DNA of 64,000 nt from Hymenobacter sp. BT559 (GCF_017571525.1 NZ_JAGETY010000002.1:124001-188000); one strand, 5' to 3'; numbered from the stretch's first letter, positions 1-9,280 are shown. Translations and numbers: made by a program. Notes: generated by a model from the sequence alone, not told the origin.

Positions 1-2
1 CC

Positions 3-356
3 TCGGCTGCGCCCGTTATCCAGTACTACCAGAACGGGGCCACTAACCAGCAGTGGCAACTTGCGGCTACCAGTGGCGGCTACTACCAGCTCACCAACCG
101 CAATAGCAGCCAGGTCCTTGATGTGAATGGCGCCTCCACGGCCAATGCCGCACCCATTATTCAGTACCCCAGCAATGGCGGCCTCAACCAGCAGTGGCTG
201 CTCACGGCCAATGCCGACGGCTATTACAAGCTAACCAACCGCAACAGTGGTCAGGTGCTTGATGTGAACGGGGCTTCAACAACCGCCGCCACTGGCCTCA
301 TTCAATACCCTTCCAACAATGGCACCAACCAGCAATGGCTGGTTTGGCAGCAATAA
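3..356 (+). CDS. C-terminal part of a protein with a ricin-type beta-trefoil lectin domain (partial, 5' end outside window)
   Basis: The reading frame is open from the first bases of the window to a TAA at 354-356. It encodes repeated units of the form NGAST..IQY(P/Y)..G.NQQW followed by YY(K/Q)LTNRNSGQVLDV. The recurring QQW and LDV motifs are the hallmark of RICIN/RicinB_lectin_2 beta-trefoil carbohydrate-binding domains. In this phylum such domains are usually C-terminal modules on secreted glycoside hydrolases, so the missing N-terminal part is probably an enzyme; that is inference. The protein ends right after the last QQW unit, so there is no T9SS sorting domain behind it. It lies 49 bp upstream of a GH30 gene in the same direction and probably belongs to the same polysaccharide-degradation locus. 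Confidence 0.85.
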   Translation, partial: SAAPVIQYYQNGATNQQWQLAATSGGYYQLTNRNSSQVLDVNGASTANAAPIIQYPSNGGLNQQWLLTANADGYYKLTNRNSGQVLDVNGASTTAATGLIQYPSNNGTNQQWLVWQQ

Positions 357-405
357 GCCCGGCCACGCCGCTAGGGTAGCCGCCAGTTTTTCGCTTCCTC
401 GAACT

Positions 406-1971
406 ATGCTTAAAAAACTCGATTCTCTTCCCTTGCGCCATTGGCTGGGCCTGGTCAGCTTACTGGCCATCAGCAATCTAGCGCAGGCCCAGACGGCCAC
501 GCCAGCGGTTGTTACGGTCCACATCGACGCCACCAAGACCTACCAGACTATTGCCAACTTCGCGGCCTCCGATGCCTGGGCCTGTCAGTTTGTGGGCAAT
601 TGGCCGGCGGCCAAAAAGGAAGCCATTGCCGACCTACTCTTCAGCACCGAGGCCGGCCCCGGTGGCCAGCCCAAAGGCATTGGCCTTTCGATGTGGCGCG
701 TAAACCTGGGCGCGGGTAGCGCCGAGCAGGGCGAGGCCAGCGGCATCAAGGACGAGTGGCGCCGCGCCGAGTCGTTTTTGACGCCGGCCGGCACCTACGA
801 TTGGGAACGCCTGGCCGGCCAGCGCTGGTTTATGGCCGCCGCCCGCAAGCGGGGCGTAACGCAATTTTTGGGCTTTCTGAATAGCCCACCGGTGTCGCTG
901 ACGCGCAACGGCAAGGCCTACGCCACCGCCAAGCAGCCTAACCTGGCCCCGGAGAAATTTGGGGCCCTTGCTGACTACTGCGCCCGCATAGTAGCCGGGG
1001 TGCGCCAAAAAACCGGCATCACGTTCGACTACCTCAGCCCCGTAAACGAGCCGCAGTGGGACTGGAGCGATGGTGGCCAGGAAGGCACCCCGTTTCAGAA
1101 TGACGACATCGCTGGCATTGCCAAAGCGCTGGGTGCAAGCCTAACGGCCAACAAGCTCTCCACCCAAATTCTATTAGCGGAAGCTGGCAAGCTCGACTAC
1201 CTGTTTACCGCCGCCGACAAGCCCGGGCGCGGCGACCAGATAGGTGCTTTTTTCGCAAACAAAGCCGCGCCGACTTACCTCGGCAGCACGCTCCACGTGG
1301 CACCCATCATGGCCGGGCACAGCTACTTCACTACTTCGCCCCAGGCGCAGGCCGTAGCTACCCGCCAGCAGCTGGCATCCCGCGTAGCAAGCGTGCCAAG
1401 GCTAGCCTACTGGCAGTCGGAATACTGCATCTTGGGCGATAACGCGGGCGAAATCAACGGCGGGCCGCGCGACCTGGGCATGGCCCCGGCGCTGTACCTG
1501 GCCCGCGTCATCCACACCGATTTAACGGTGGCCAATGCCGCCGCCTGGCAGTGGTGGCTGGCCATCTCGCCCTACGACTACAAGGACGGCCTAGTGTACA
1601 TCGACAAAAGCAAGACCGACGGCCAGTATTACCCTAGCAAAATGCTGTGGGCGCTGGGCAACTACAGCCGCTTTGTGCGACCCGGCGCCGTGCGCCTCGC
1701 CGCCCATCTCGACGGCGCGGCTAGCCCTACCGGCCCGCTGGTATCGGCCTACCGCAGCGCCGACGGCAAGCACCTCATCACGGTGGTAGTCAACGGCTCG
1801 GACGCGCCGGCTAGCCTGCGACTGGAGCTTACTGGGCGAAAAATAGGGGCTAGCCAGCCCTACGCTACTTCGGCGGCTGGCGACTTGCAGCCGGGCCCGG
1901 CCGTGGCGGCGGGGCAGGCAGTGCCCGTGGCGCCGCGCTCCATTACCACCCTGGTGAGTGCGCTACGCTAG
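406..1971 (+). CDS. Secreted glycoside hydrolase family 30 protein (endo-beta-1,6-galactanase-like)
   Basis: A 521-residue protein. I start it at the ATG at 406 because the peptide then opens with a signal sequence (MLKKLDSLPL, hydrophobic core to about residue 25, AQAQ cleavage site). The longer frame from 319 would overlap the preceding gene. Motifs fit the COG5520/GH30 family: MWRVNLGAGS near 96, a FLNSPP segment near 157, the acid/base Glu215 in SPVNEPQW and the likely nucleophile Glu339 in WQSEYC. A beta-sandwich tail follows, as is usual for GH30. The protein should be periplasmic or secreted and cut internal linkages in a galactan- or xylan-like polymer; the exact substrate cannot be told from sequence alone. 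It is followed after 36 bp by a GH43 gene and then a GH2 gene, which suggests one transcript for stepwise breakdown of one glycan. Confidence 0.85.
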   Translation: MLKKLDSLPLRHWLGLVSLLAISNLAQAQTATPAVVTVHIDATKTYQTIANFAASDAWACQFVGNWPAAKKEAIADLLFSTEAGPGGQPKGIGLSMWRVNLGAGSAEQGEASGIKDEWRRAESFLTPAGTYDWERLAGQRWFMAAARKRGVTQFLGFLNSPPVSLTRNGKAYATAKQPNLAPEKFGALADYCARIVAGVRQKTGITFDYLSPVNEPQWDWSDGGQEGTPFQNDDIAGIAKALGASLTANKLSTQILLAEAGKLDYLFTAADKPGRGDQIGAFFANKAAPTYLGSTLHVAPIMAGHSYFTTSPQAQAVATRQQLASRVASVPRLAYWQSEYCILGDNAGEINGGPRDLGMAPALYLARVIHTDLTVANAAAWQWWLAISPYDYKDGLVYIDKSKTDGQYYPSKMLWALGNYSRFVRPGAVRLAAHLDGAASPTGPLVSAYRSADGKHLITVVVNGSDAPASLRLELTGRKIGASQPYATSAAGDLQPGPAVAAGQAVPVAPRSITTLVSALR

Positions 1972-2007
1972 CCCCTGTTTTCTCAGCAAACGTTCCTTTT
2001 TTAACCT

Positions 2008-3021
2008 ATGCGCACTATGCATCGCTTCTTGGTGATTTTGGCCGGTGGGCTACTACTGAGCAGCTCGCCCGCGCTAGCTCAGCAGAGGCCCCTACCCCCT
2101 AGCCGCAAAAACGTGCCGCTGGACTCCATCCGGCTGAGTGACCCGTTCATCTTGGCCGACCAACGCACCCACACTTATTACATGACTGGCACGGGCGGGC
2201 TGCTTTGGCAAAGCAAAGACCTGAAGCGCTGGGATGGCCCTAGCCAGGTAGCCCAACCCGACCCGGCTTCCTGGATGGGACCGACGCCCATGATTTGGGC
2301 CGCCGAAATCCACCCGTACAAAGGCAAGTATTACTACTTCGCCACCTTCACCAACCGCGCCCTCAAGATTGACGCCGACAAGGGCGGCACGCTCGAACGC
2401 CGGGCTACCCACGTGCTGGTGAGCGACCAGGCCGCCGGCCCCTACCGGCCCATGAAGGACGAAACGTATTTGCCAGCCAATAAATCGACGCTCGATGGCA
2501 CGTTTTGGGTTGATAAAGATGGTAAGCCCTACCTACTGTACTGCCACGAATGGGTACAGAACCAGAACGGCACGGTGGAGAAAATCGCCCTCAAGCCCGA
2601 CCTGAGCGGCACTGTAGGCACTGGCCAGGTGCTTTTTCGGGCCAGCGACTCGCCCTGGAGCCGCGAAAACCCGCGCACCGGCCCGGTGCGCCCCAATAAG
2701 GTTACCGACGGCCCCTGGGTGTTTCGCACCAAAACCGGGCGGCTGGGCATGCTCTGGACCAGTTGGGTATATGACGTATATACCCAGGGCGTGGCTTACT
2801 CGGCCAGCGGCACCCTAGCTGGCCCCTGGCAGCAAGAGCCTACCCCCATCACGCCGCCCAATTATGGGCATGGCATGCTGTTTCGCACCTTCGAAGGCAA
2901 GGACTTTCTGGTGCTGCACAGCCACCAAGACATTAAGGGCGATTACCACCGTGTGCCGCACCTATTCGAGGCCGACTTGTCGGGTGACAAGCTGGTAATT
3001 GGCAAGCCTTATACTCCCTGA
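2008..3021 (+). CDS. Secreted glycoside hydrolase family 43 protein
   Basis: A 337-residue protein with a signal peptide (hydrophobic residues 7-22, cleavage near ALAQQ). Family 43 five-blade beta-propeller features are visible: the catalytic base Asp45 in RLSDPF, a YYYFAT strand, and STLDGTFWVDKDGKPY carrying the probable pKa-modulating Asp. The position that normally carries the general acid Glu (EGP) reads VTDGPWV here, so Asp replaces Glu; similar DGP versions occur in related Bacteroidota proteins, but activity should not be assumed. Family members remove arabinose, xylose or galactose side groups. An alternative start is the second Met at 2017. The stop is 3 bp from the next start, strong evidence of co-transcription with the GH2 gene. 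Confidence 0.82.
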   Translation: MRTMHRFLVILAGGLLLSSSPALAQQRPLPPSRKNVPLDSIRLSDPFILADQRTHTYYMTGTGGLLWQSKDLKRWDGPSQVAQPDPASWMGPTPMIWAAEIHPYKGKYYYFATFTNRALKIDADKGGTLERRATHVLVSDQAAGPYRPMKDETYLPANKSTLDGTFWVDKDGKPYLLYCHEWVQNQNGTVEKIALKPDLSGTVGTGQVLFRASDSPWSRENPRTGPVRPNKVTDGPWVFRTKTGRLGMLWTSWVYDVYTQGVAYSASGTLAGPWQQEPTPITPPNYGHGMLFRTFEGKDFLVLHSHQDIKGDYHRVPHLFEADLSGDKLVIGKPYTP

Positions 3022-3024
3022 GCG

Positions 3025-5445
3025 ATGACTATTTTCTTATCGCTTCGCAAGCACCTGGCCTTGCTGAGCGTTTGCTGGCTAGCCATCTGCCGGCCGGCTC
3101 AGGCCCAGCGCCAACAGCAACTCTTCAACGCCGACTGGAAATTTCACCGTGGCGACGCGCCCGGCGCCGAGCGCCCGGCAGCCGATGACCACGCATGGCG
3201 CACCCTCTCCCTACCCCACGACTGGAGCATTGAAGGCCCATTCAGTGAGGAGTGGGCCAGCGCCACGGGCTACCTGCCGGGCGGCGTGGGCTGGTACCGC
3301 AAAACGTTTGCGCTGCCCGCCGGCTACCAGGGCAAAAAGGTGTTCATCTACTTCGACGGGGTGTATAAAAACAGCGAGGTCTGGCTCAACGGCCATTTCT
3401 TGGGCAAGCGGCCCAGCGGCTTTGCTTCCTTCCAGTACGAGCTCACGCCTTATTTAGTAGCCAAGGGCCGCAACGTGCTGGCCGTGAAAGTCAACCACAG
3501 CGAAGTGGCTGACTCGCGCTGGTACACGGGCTCCGGCATCTACCGCAACGTGTATCTGCTGGCGACTGCGCCGGTCCACATTCAGCAATGGGGCGTGGGC
3601 TTCACCACGCCGCAGGTGTCGAAGAGCGCCGCTACGGGCAAGGTGGCCATTGCCCTGACCAATGCCAGCGCCGCAGCGGCAGCCGTTACCGTCACGGGCA
3701 CGCTGCTCGATGCGCGGGGCCAGGCCGTAGCCACGGCCCGGCAACTGGTGACCGTGAAGCCTAAAGCCGACGGCACCGCTAGCGTTACCCTACCTATTAA
3801 AAATCCCGCCCTGTGGTCGGCCGACCAGCCCAACCTGTACCGGCTGCGGGTGAGCCTGGCCGTGCAAGGCCAGCCCACCGATGAGGTGACCGAGGAAGTA
3901 GGCGTGCGCAGCCTGCGCTTCGATGCCAACCAGGGCTTCTTCCTCAACGAGCAGCCGACCAAGCTCAAGGGCGTCTGCATTCACGACGATGCGGGCGCGC
4001 TCGGCGTGGCCGTGCCGCCCGAAGTGTGGGAGCGCCGCCTCAAAGCCCTGAAAGTCGTGGGCTGCAACTCGCTGCGTATGAGCCATAATCCGCACGCCGA
4101 CTACCTCTACCACCTCTGCGACCGGCTAGGCTTCCTGGTGATGGACGAGGCCTTTGATGAGTGGGAGCGCGGCAAAAACAAGTGGGTAGCCGGCTGGAAC
4201 GTGGGCACTCCCAGCCAAAACGGCACGCACGAGTACTTCAAAGAGTGGGGCGACCGCGACCTACGCGACATGATACGCCGCAATCGCAACCGGCCCAGCA
4301 TTATCATGTGGAGCATCGGCAACGAAATCGACTACCCCAACGACCCCTACACCCACGAGGTGCTCAATACCGGCCGCAACCCCCAGATATATGGTAAAGG
4401 CTACCTGCCTACCCACCCGCCCGCCAGCGAGATGGGCCCGCTCGCTAGGCGCCTCGTGGCCGTGGCCAAGCAGGCCGATGCCTCGCGCCCCATCACGGCC
4501 GCCCTGGCTGGGGTGGTCATGTCAAACTTCACCGACTACCCCGCGGCACTGGATGTGGTAGGCTATAACTACCAGGAGTTTCGCTACCCCGAAGACCACA
4601 AGCAATACCCCCAGCGCATTATCTACGGCAGCGAAAACGGCATGGCCCCCAGCGCCTGGGCGGCCGTCGATTCCAACGCCTACGTATCGGCCCAATACCT
4701 CTGGACGGGCATCGACTACCTGGGCGAGGCCGGCAAGTGGCCGCAACGCAGCAACGGCGCGGGCCTGCTCGATATGGCTGGCTTCCCCAAGCCCGAGTAT
4801 TATTTCCGCCAAAGCCTATGGACCACTGCGCCCATGCTGTCGCTGGCTACTTCCGAGGTACTGGCCGCCGGCGCCCGCGCTGGGCGCATGCCCCGCACGC
4901 CGCCCACCTGGAACTGGTCCGCCGCCACCCAGGTGCGCGTGATGGCCCTCACCAACAATGAGTCTACTGAGCTTTTCCTCAATGGCCAGTCGCTCGGCAA
5001 GCTCCCCGGTCGCCAACCTACCTGGGACGTGCCCTATGCCGCCGGCGAGCTGCGCGCCAAGGGCTACCGCAACGGCCAGGTGGTAAGCGAAACCCTACTG
5101 CGTACCGCCGACGCCCCTGCCGCCTTACAGCTCAAGCCCGACCTCACTCGCTTATCAGCCAAAAACCAGGGCCTAGCCCAGGTCGAAGTGCAGGTAGTGG
5201 ATAAAGCTGGAAACCCCGTACCCGATGCGGCCAACGAAGTAAGCGTCACGCTCACCGGCCCCGCGCGCCTGCTAGGCATAGAGAGCGGCGACCTGGCGAG
5301 CCACGAATCCTACGCCGCGCCTCAGCACAAAGCCTATCAAGGTCGGCTGCTGCTCTATATACAGGCTACCGGGCCGGGACCCATCCGGGTTGCGCTTACC
5401 GCGCCGGGGTTAGCCCCTCAAACCACCGAGCTGCGTGCAGACTAG
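3025..5445 (+). CDS. Secreted glycoside hydrolase family 2 beta-galactosidase-like protein
   Basis: An 806-residue protein with an N-terminal signal (MTIFLSLRKH, cleavage after AQA). The order fits GH2: sugar-binding jelly-roll (FNADWKFHRGD, LPHDWSIEGPF, GVGWYRKTF, VWLNG), immunoglobulin-like domain, TIM barrel (RFDANQGFFLNEQPTKLKGV, SHNPH), then a C-terminal DUF4982-like domain (NNESTELFLNGQSLG). Predicted acid/base is Glu434 in MWSIGNEI and the nucleophile is probably Glu537 in YGSENG. The family hydrolyses terminal beta-galactosides or related sugars. It would finish the job of the upstream GH30 and GH43 enzymes on one glycan. A strong intrinsic terminator follows within 10 bp, closing this operon. 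Confidence 0.88.
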   Translation: MTIFLSLRKHLALLSVCWLAICRPAQAQRQQQLFNADWKFHRGDAPGAERPAADDHAWRTLSLPHDWSIEGPFSEEWASATGYLPGGVGWYRKTFALPAGYQGKKVFIYFDGVYKNSEVWLNGHFLGKRPSGFASFQYELTPYLVAKGRNVLAVKVNHSEVADSRWYTGSGIYRNVYLLATAPVHIQQWGVGFTTPQVSKSAATGKVAIALTNASAAAAAVTVTGTLLDARGQAVATARQLVTVKPKADGTASVTLPIKNPALWSADQPNLYRLRVSLAVQGQPTDEVTEEVGVRSLRFDANQGFFLNEQPTKLKGVCIHDDAGALGVAVPPEVWERRLKALKVVGCNSLRMSHNPHADYLYHLCDRLGFLVMDEAFDEWERGKNKWVAGWNVGTPSQNGTHEYFKEWGDRDLRDMIRRNRNRPSIIMWSIGNEIDYPNDPYTHEVLNTGRNPQIYGKGYLPTHPPASEMGPLARRLVAVAKQADASRPITAALAGVVMSNFTDYPAALDVVGYNYQEFRYPEDHKQYPQRIIYGSENGMAPSAWAAVDSNAYVSAQYLWTGIDYLGEAGKWPQRSNGAGLLDMAGFPKPEYYFRQSLWTTAPMLSLATSEVLAAGARAGRMPRTPPTWNWSAATQVRVMALTNNESTELFLNGQSLGKLPGRQPTWDVPYAAGELRAKGYRNGQVVSETLLRTADAPAALQLKPDLTRLSAKNQGLAQVEVQVVDKAGNPVPDAANEVSVTLTGPARLLGIESGDLASHESYAAPQHKAYQGRLLLYIQATGPGPIRVALTAPGLAPQTTELRAD

Positions 5446-5453
5446 CTTTTTAG

Positions 5454-5484
5454 AAAGCCCGGCCAACTTGGTCGGGCTTTTTTA
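5454..5484 (+). terminator. Intrinsic terminator of the GH30-GH43-GH2 operon
   Basis: AAAGCCCG (5454-5461) pairs with CGGGCTTT (5473-5480). The stem is extended inward by GCC/GGT around an AACTT loop and followed by a T run. It sits 8 bp after the GH2 stop. Confidence 0.85.
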
Positions 5485-5818
5485 ATGGGCACTGTTCCCG
5501 AGCCAGTCAGTCCCTCAGGCTGAGCACAGGAATGCTTTTCGCTTGAATAGCCTTGGTTAGTACCCCTAGCGGCCTGAGCGGGACGGTTTGCTGCGTTCTG
5601 CACGACGGCCTTTTGTGCTTGGGCTACTTTATCAGTCACTGCATCTCTTGAAAAATAGCGGGACAACCTGGGCTGAAAATTTAGATTACCTTTTTAATAA
5701 CTAGTCGGCACGCCTAACATTTTCTGTTTATCTTGCAGCATCAAAACCGCAGCTAGGTGTCCCCTAAATACTCGGCTAGCCTAACACTTTACTTTTCAAC
5801 TCTCACCCAATCAGCGTC
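5485..5818. other. Intergenic region before the acyl-CoA dehydrogenase
   Basis: No convincing gene is seen here. TATCTTGC at 5729-5736 resembles the -7 box but has no clear TTG at the right spacing. It is the best promoter guess for the downstream gene and would give a leader of about 75-80 nt. Short frames on the minus strand lack any recognisable content. Confidence 0.4.
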
Positions 5819-7606
5819 ATGGAAATATCGAACAAAACCGCTCCAAAAGGCGGCGAATTTATTATTAAGCCTACTGAAGCCCAGGACGTTTTCACGCCCG
5901 CCGACTTTACCGAAGAGCAGAACATGATGTACCAGACCTGCCTGGACTTCGTGGCTACCGAGGTATCGCCGCTGCTGGAGCGCCTCGACAACCACGAGGA
6001 AGGGCTGATGCGCGGCCTGATGGAGAAAGCCGGTAACCTCGGCCTGTTTGGGGTGAGCGTGCCAGAGCAGTTTGGCGGCCTCGACATGGACTTCGCCACT
6101 GCCCTGCGCGTGACGGAAGGTGTAGGTGGCGGGCACTCGTTCCCGGTAGCTTTTGCAGCACACACGGGCATTGCGCTGCTGCCAATTCTGTATTTCGGCA
6201 CCGACGAGCAGAAGCAGAAATACATCCCGGGCCTCACCGATGGCACCCTGATGGGCGCCTACTGCCTCACCGAGCCCGGTTCAGGTTCTGATGCGCTAGG
6301 GGCTAAAACCAAGGCGGTACTCAATGCCGAAGGCACCCACTACGTGCTGAACGGCCAGAAAATGTGGATTACCAATGCCGGCTTTGCCGACGTGTTTATC
6401 GTATTCGCCAAGATTGACGGCGAGCAGTTTACCGGCTTTATCGTTGAAAAGAATACCCCCGGCCTAAGCCTCGGCAACGAGGAGCACAAGATGGGCATTA
6501 AGGGCTCATCGACGCGCCAGGTATTCCTGAGCGACGCACTGGTGCCCAAGGAAAACGTGCTGGGTGAGATTGGCAAAGGCCACCTCATCGCGTTCAACGT
6601 GCTGAATATCGGCCGTATTAAACTGGCGGCGGCCTGCCTGGGCGGCGCCAAAGCCGCGGCTACCCAAACGGTGAAATATGCTAATGAGCGCGTGCAGTTC
6701 AAGCTGCCCATCTCGAAGTTTGGCGCCATTCGTTTCAAGCTGGCCCAGCAGGCCATCCGCATGTACGCCGTTGAGTCGGCCATTTACCGCGCTGGCGAGG
6801 ATATCTACCGCAAGGAGCAGGAGCTACTGGCTAGTGGCATGGGCCACAACGAAGCCCTGCTAGGGGCCGCCCGCGAGTTTGCCGTGGAGTGCGCCATCCT
6901 GAAGGTAGAAGGCTCGGAAGTACTTGACTACGTAGTAGATGAAGGCGTGCAGGTGTACGGCGGCTACGGCTTCTCGGCCGACTACCCCATGGACCGCGCG
7001 TATCGCGACTCGCGCATCAACCGGATTTTTGAAGGCACCAACGAAATCAACCGGATGCTGGCCGTCGATATGATTCTGAAAAAGGGTCTGAAAGGCGAAA
7101 TCGACCTCATGGGCCCGGCGCAGGCCGTGCAGCAGGAGCTGATGAGCATTCCGAGCATGGGTGAGAGCGACGACACTGCTTTCGCCAGCGAGAAGAAAGC
7201 CATCGCCAACATGAAGAAAGCCGTGCTGATGGTGGCTGGCACGGCCGTACAGAAGTACATGAACTCGCTCGCCAAGGAGCAGGAAGTGCTGATGAACATC
7301 GCCGACATGGCCATCAAGACCTACACCGCCGAAAGCGTACTGCTGCGCGTAGAGAAGGAAATCGCCAGCAAAGGCGAAGAGGCCCTGAGCCGCCAGCTCG
7401 ATATGGCCCGCGTGTACCTCTCCGACGCCATCGACCTGGTGGAGAAGTCGGGCCGCGAAGCCATCGCCAGCATGGCCGAAGGCGACGAGCAGCGCCTGCT
7501 CAGCATGGGCCTCAAGCGCTTCACCAAGCCCGACCTCTTCAACGTGAAGGAAGCCCGCCGCCGCGTGGCCGCCGGCCTCATCGAAGCTAACGAATACTGC
7601 TACTAA
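5819..7606 (+). CDS. Acyl-CoA dehydrogenase family protein with C-terminal extension
   Basis: A 595-residue flavoprotein expected to oxidise an acyl-CoA to trans-2-enoyl-CoA using FAD and an electron-transfer flavoprotein, in cytosolic fatty-acid or branched-chain degradation. Visible motifs: the N-terminal helical domain (EEQNMMYQTCLDF), YCLTEPGSGSDA and GQKMWITNAGFADVF of the flavin-binding middle domain, and the C-terminal helical domain with QVYGGYGF and RINRIFEGTNEINR, where the Glu is the usual catalytic-base region. About 180 further residues follow the core fold; this long form (about 600 residues against about 380) is common in Bacteroidota and resembles the very-long-chain type. It stands alone, with no beta-oxidation partner beside it, and is followed by a repeat element with a terminator. 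Substrate length is unknown. Confidence 0.92.
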   Translation: MEISNKTAPKGGEFIIKPTEAQDVFTPADFTEEQNMMYQTCLDFVATEVSPLLERLDNHEEGLMRGLMEKAGNLGLFGVSVPEQFGGLDMDFATALRVTEGVGGGHSFPVAFAAHTGIALLPILYFGTDEQKQKYIPGLTDGTLMGAYCLTEPGSGSDALGAKTKAVLNAEGTHYVLNGQKMWITNAGFADVFIVFAKIDGEQFTGFIVEKNTPGLSLGNEEHKMGIKGSSTRQVFLSDALVPKENVLGEIGKGHLIAFNVLNIGRIKLAAACLGGAKAAATQTVKYANERVQFKLPISKFGAIRFKLAQQAIRMYAVESAIYRAGEDIYRKEQELLASGMGHNEALLGAAREFAVECAILKVEGSEVLDYVVDEGVQVYGGYGFSADYPMDRAYRDSRINRIFEGTNEINRMLAVDMILKKGLKGEIDLMGPAQAVQQELMSIPSMGESDDTAFASEKKAIANMKKAVLMVAGTAVQKYMNSLAKEQEVLMNIADMAIKTYTAESVLLRVEKEIASKGEEALSRQLDMARVYLSDAIDLVEKSGREAIASMAEGDEQRLLSMGLKRFTKPDLFNVKEARRRVAAGLIEANEYCY

Positions 7607-7612
7607 GCCTAG

Positions 7613-7811
7613 ACCGCAGATTCAAACGGATTTTGCAGATACGGCCGCTGAAGCGGCCTGACTACCAGTTCGTTTATCTGGTCTACCCCAATAGAAAAAC
7701 CAAACCACAAAAAAGGCCACCCGGATGGGTGGCCTTTTTTGTGCATAAGGAAGAAGGGCTAGCCAGGCCGCTTCAGCAGCCGTATCTGCGAAATCCGTTT
7801 GAATCTGCGGT
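7613..7811. repeat. Intergenic inverted repeat, family A copy 1
   Basis: Two 47-bp arms (7613-7659 and 7765-7811) are inverted copies with about two mismatches. The outer part reads ACCGCAGATTCAAACGGATT. Between them lies a perfect bidirectional terminator hairpin. The element sits between convergent genes, and its right end overlaps the stop codon of the minus-strand gene. Related elements lie at 12794-12976 and 18275-18463. Confidence 0.85.
7706..7743. terminator. Bidirectional terminator inside repeat A1
   Basis: A perfect 17-bp hairpin: arm 7706-7722, loop GGAT, arm 7727-7743. Its GC core is GGCCACCC/GGGTGGCC and it has A/T runs on both sides, so it can stop transcription from either convergent gene. 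Confidence 0.88.
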
Positions 7812-9280
7812 TATTGTTTGAGCTTCACCTCGTTCAGTTGCAAGGCGGCCGACTTTTTATTGGGGCGGCTGATGCCAATGATGGTTTTCGGGCCTAGCCA
7901 AGTGGTAAAATCCTTCACGTAGGCGAGCTGCTGGTCGTTGGCCACGTTGAGCTTGAGGCGCTGCGGGGCACTAATAACGCCAGTAGGAGTCTGTATTTTA
8001 CGCAGATACAGGTCCGACTTACCCTCAATGGTTTCGAGGGTTACCAGCTCCACCTCTTCGCCAAATACGGCCGCGCGGTAGCCAATGCCCGTGTAACTAT
8101 CAATAGCGGGAGCCACCTGGTCTTTGGCAATGATGGTATGCCAGGTGGGGGTGAGGAATGGGCTATAGCCAAACAGGTACAGCTCGCGGGCGTGCACCGG
8201 CAGTTCGGGGCCGCCCTCCTCGAAGTGGCGCTCGGCAATGATTACCAAGTTCTTCCCCTCAGTAAGCAGCATATCGGCTAGATAGATGTCGGTCAGAGCC
8301 TTCACCTCGGTGCCAGTAGCCTTACTTATCTCGGCCAGAAAAGCGGGCGCGAATGGCAGCTCGTCGGCTAGCTTGAGCTTGCTCTCGGCAAAGTCGAAGC
8401 GCACCAGCTTCAGGCTGCTGAGCTGGCCGGTGCGGTCGTTAGCGCATAGCGCGGCACCGTAGAGCTGACCGTCGGGCTGCAGCGTAAACTTGGCGTCGCG
8501 GATAGTGATGGGCTGGCCGCCAAACGTGCCACCTACCGGCACGCCCATCACCTGAATGGCCGTGGCCACTCCAATGCGGTCGGCGGTGGCGGGGTAGCGG
8601 CGCACAGTCAGCTTCTTCATGCCGTCGCCGAGCAGCGTCACGTACTGCGTGCCGTCGTTAGCCAGCAAAATGTTGGGCGAAAAGAAGTCACCCTGGTCGC
8701 GAAAATCATACGTGCGGTCCAGAATCTTGCTCAGCTTCTGGTCGTAGAGGGTGCCTTCCAGCGTGCGCACTTGTGCCTCGCGGGTTTGGTAGCGGTACGC
8801 CAGCAGGCGGTTGCCATCGGGCGAGAGGCGCACCACGGGGCGGCGGTCCTGGGCCGGGGCCGTCACTACTATCACCGGCGCGCCCTTTTGGCCGCCGGCC
8901 AGGCCAAAGGGCTGCACCGTCAGGTTTTGGGTGCTTTCGTCGGCGTGGTGCAGCACGACCCACACCTGCTCGGCATTGCGGCCGAAGGCTTCTACGGTTT
9001 CGCCCGGCGCCACAGGCATAGTAGTGCTCCACTGCTTTTTAAGGTTCGCGTCGTAGCGCTCCACAGCGTAGGCGCTGCCGCTTTGGTGGGCCAGAATGAC
9101 GAAACCACTGCCATCGGCCAGGGCCAAGGTCTTTTGCGGCACGCGCTGATTGTAGCGGTCCTCGCCCTCCTCGGGCACGTAGCTAAAGGGAGCCGACTTG
9201 GTTTTCTGGGCCTGCCCAGGGTGAGCCACCCCTAGCAGGCCGCATACTGCGAGCGTGGTAATACCAAAAAGAAAGCGCAT
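7811..9280 (-). CDS. Secreted protein of unknown function, probable beta-propeller-like fold
   Basis: A 489-residue protein. I start at the ATG at 9280 because it opens a clear signal peptide (MRFLFGITTLAVCGLL, cleavage near GQAQ); the frame extends upstream to 9385 without one. The mature part has recurring short beta-rich stretches (ALADGSGFVILAHQSG, QVWVVLHHAD, RPVVRLSPDGNRLLAY, TQYVTLLGDG), which look like propeller blades. No catalytic motif was recognised. Similar proteins are common as unnamed secreted proteins in Cytophagales. It stands alone on the minus strand, convergent with the acyl-CoA dehydrogenase. Its TAA overlaps the end of repeat A1. Confidence 0.75.
   Translation of the reverse strand: MRFLFGITTLAVCGLLGVAHPGQAQKTKSAPFSYVPEEGEDRYNQRVPQKTLALADGSGFVILAHQSGSAYAVERYDANLKKQWSTTMPVAPGETVEAFGRNAEQVWVVLHHADESTQNLTVQPFGLAGGQKGAPVIVVTAPAQDRRPVVRLSPDGNRLLAYRYQTREAQVRTLEGTLYDQKLSKILDRTYDFRDQGDFFSPNILLANDGTQYVTLLGDGMKKLTVRRYPATADRIGVATAIQVMGVPVGGTFGGQPITIRDAKFTLQPDGQLYGAALCANDRTGQLSSLKLVRFDFAESKLKLADELPFAPAFLAEISKATGTEVKALTDIYLADMLLTEGKNLVIIAERHFEEGGPELPVHARELYLFGYSPFLTPTWHTIIAKDQVAPAIDSYTGIGYRAAVFGEEVELVTLETIEGKSDLYLRKIQTPTGVISAPQRLKLNVANDQQLAYVKDFTTWLGPKTIIGISRPNKKSAALQLNEVKLKQ

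Noticed and set aside
319..405. Upstream extension of the GH30 gene
   Set aside because: Overlaps the end of the ricin-domain gene and lacks a signal peptide, which appears only from the ATG at 406.
5442..5666. 74-codon minus-strand frame after the GH2 operon
   Set aside because: Overlaps the GH2 terminator and shows no recognisable protein pattern or promoter.
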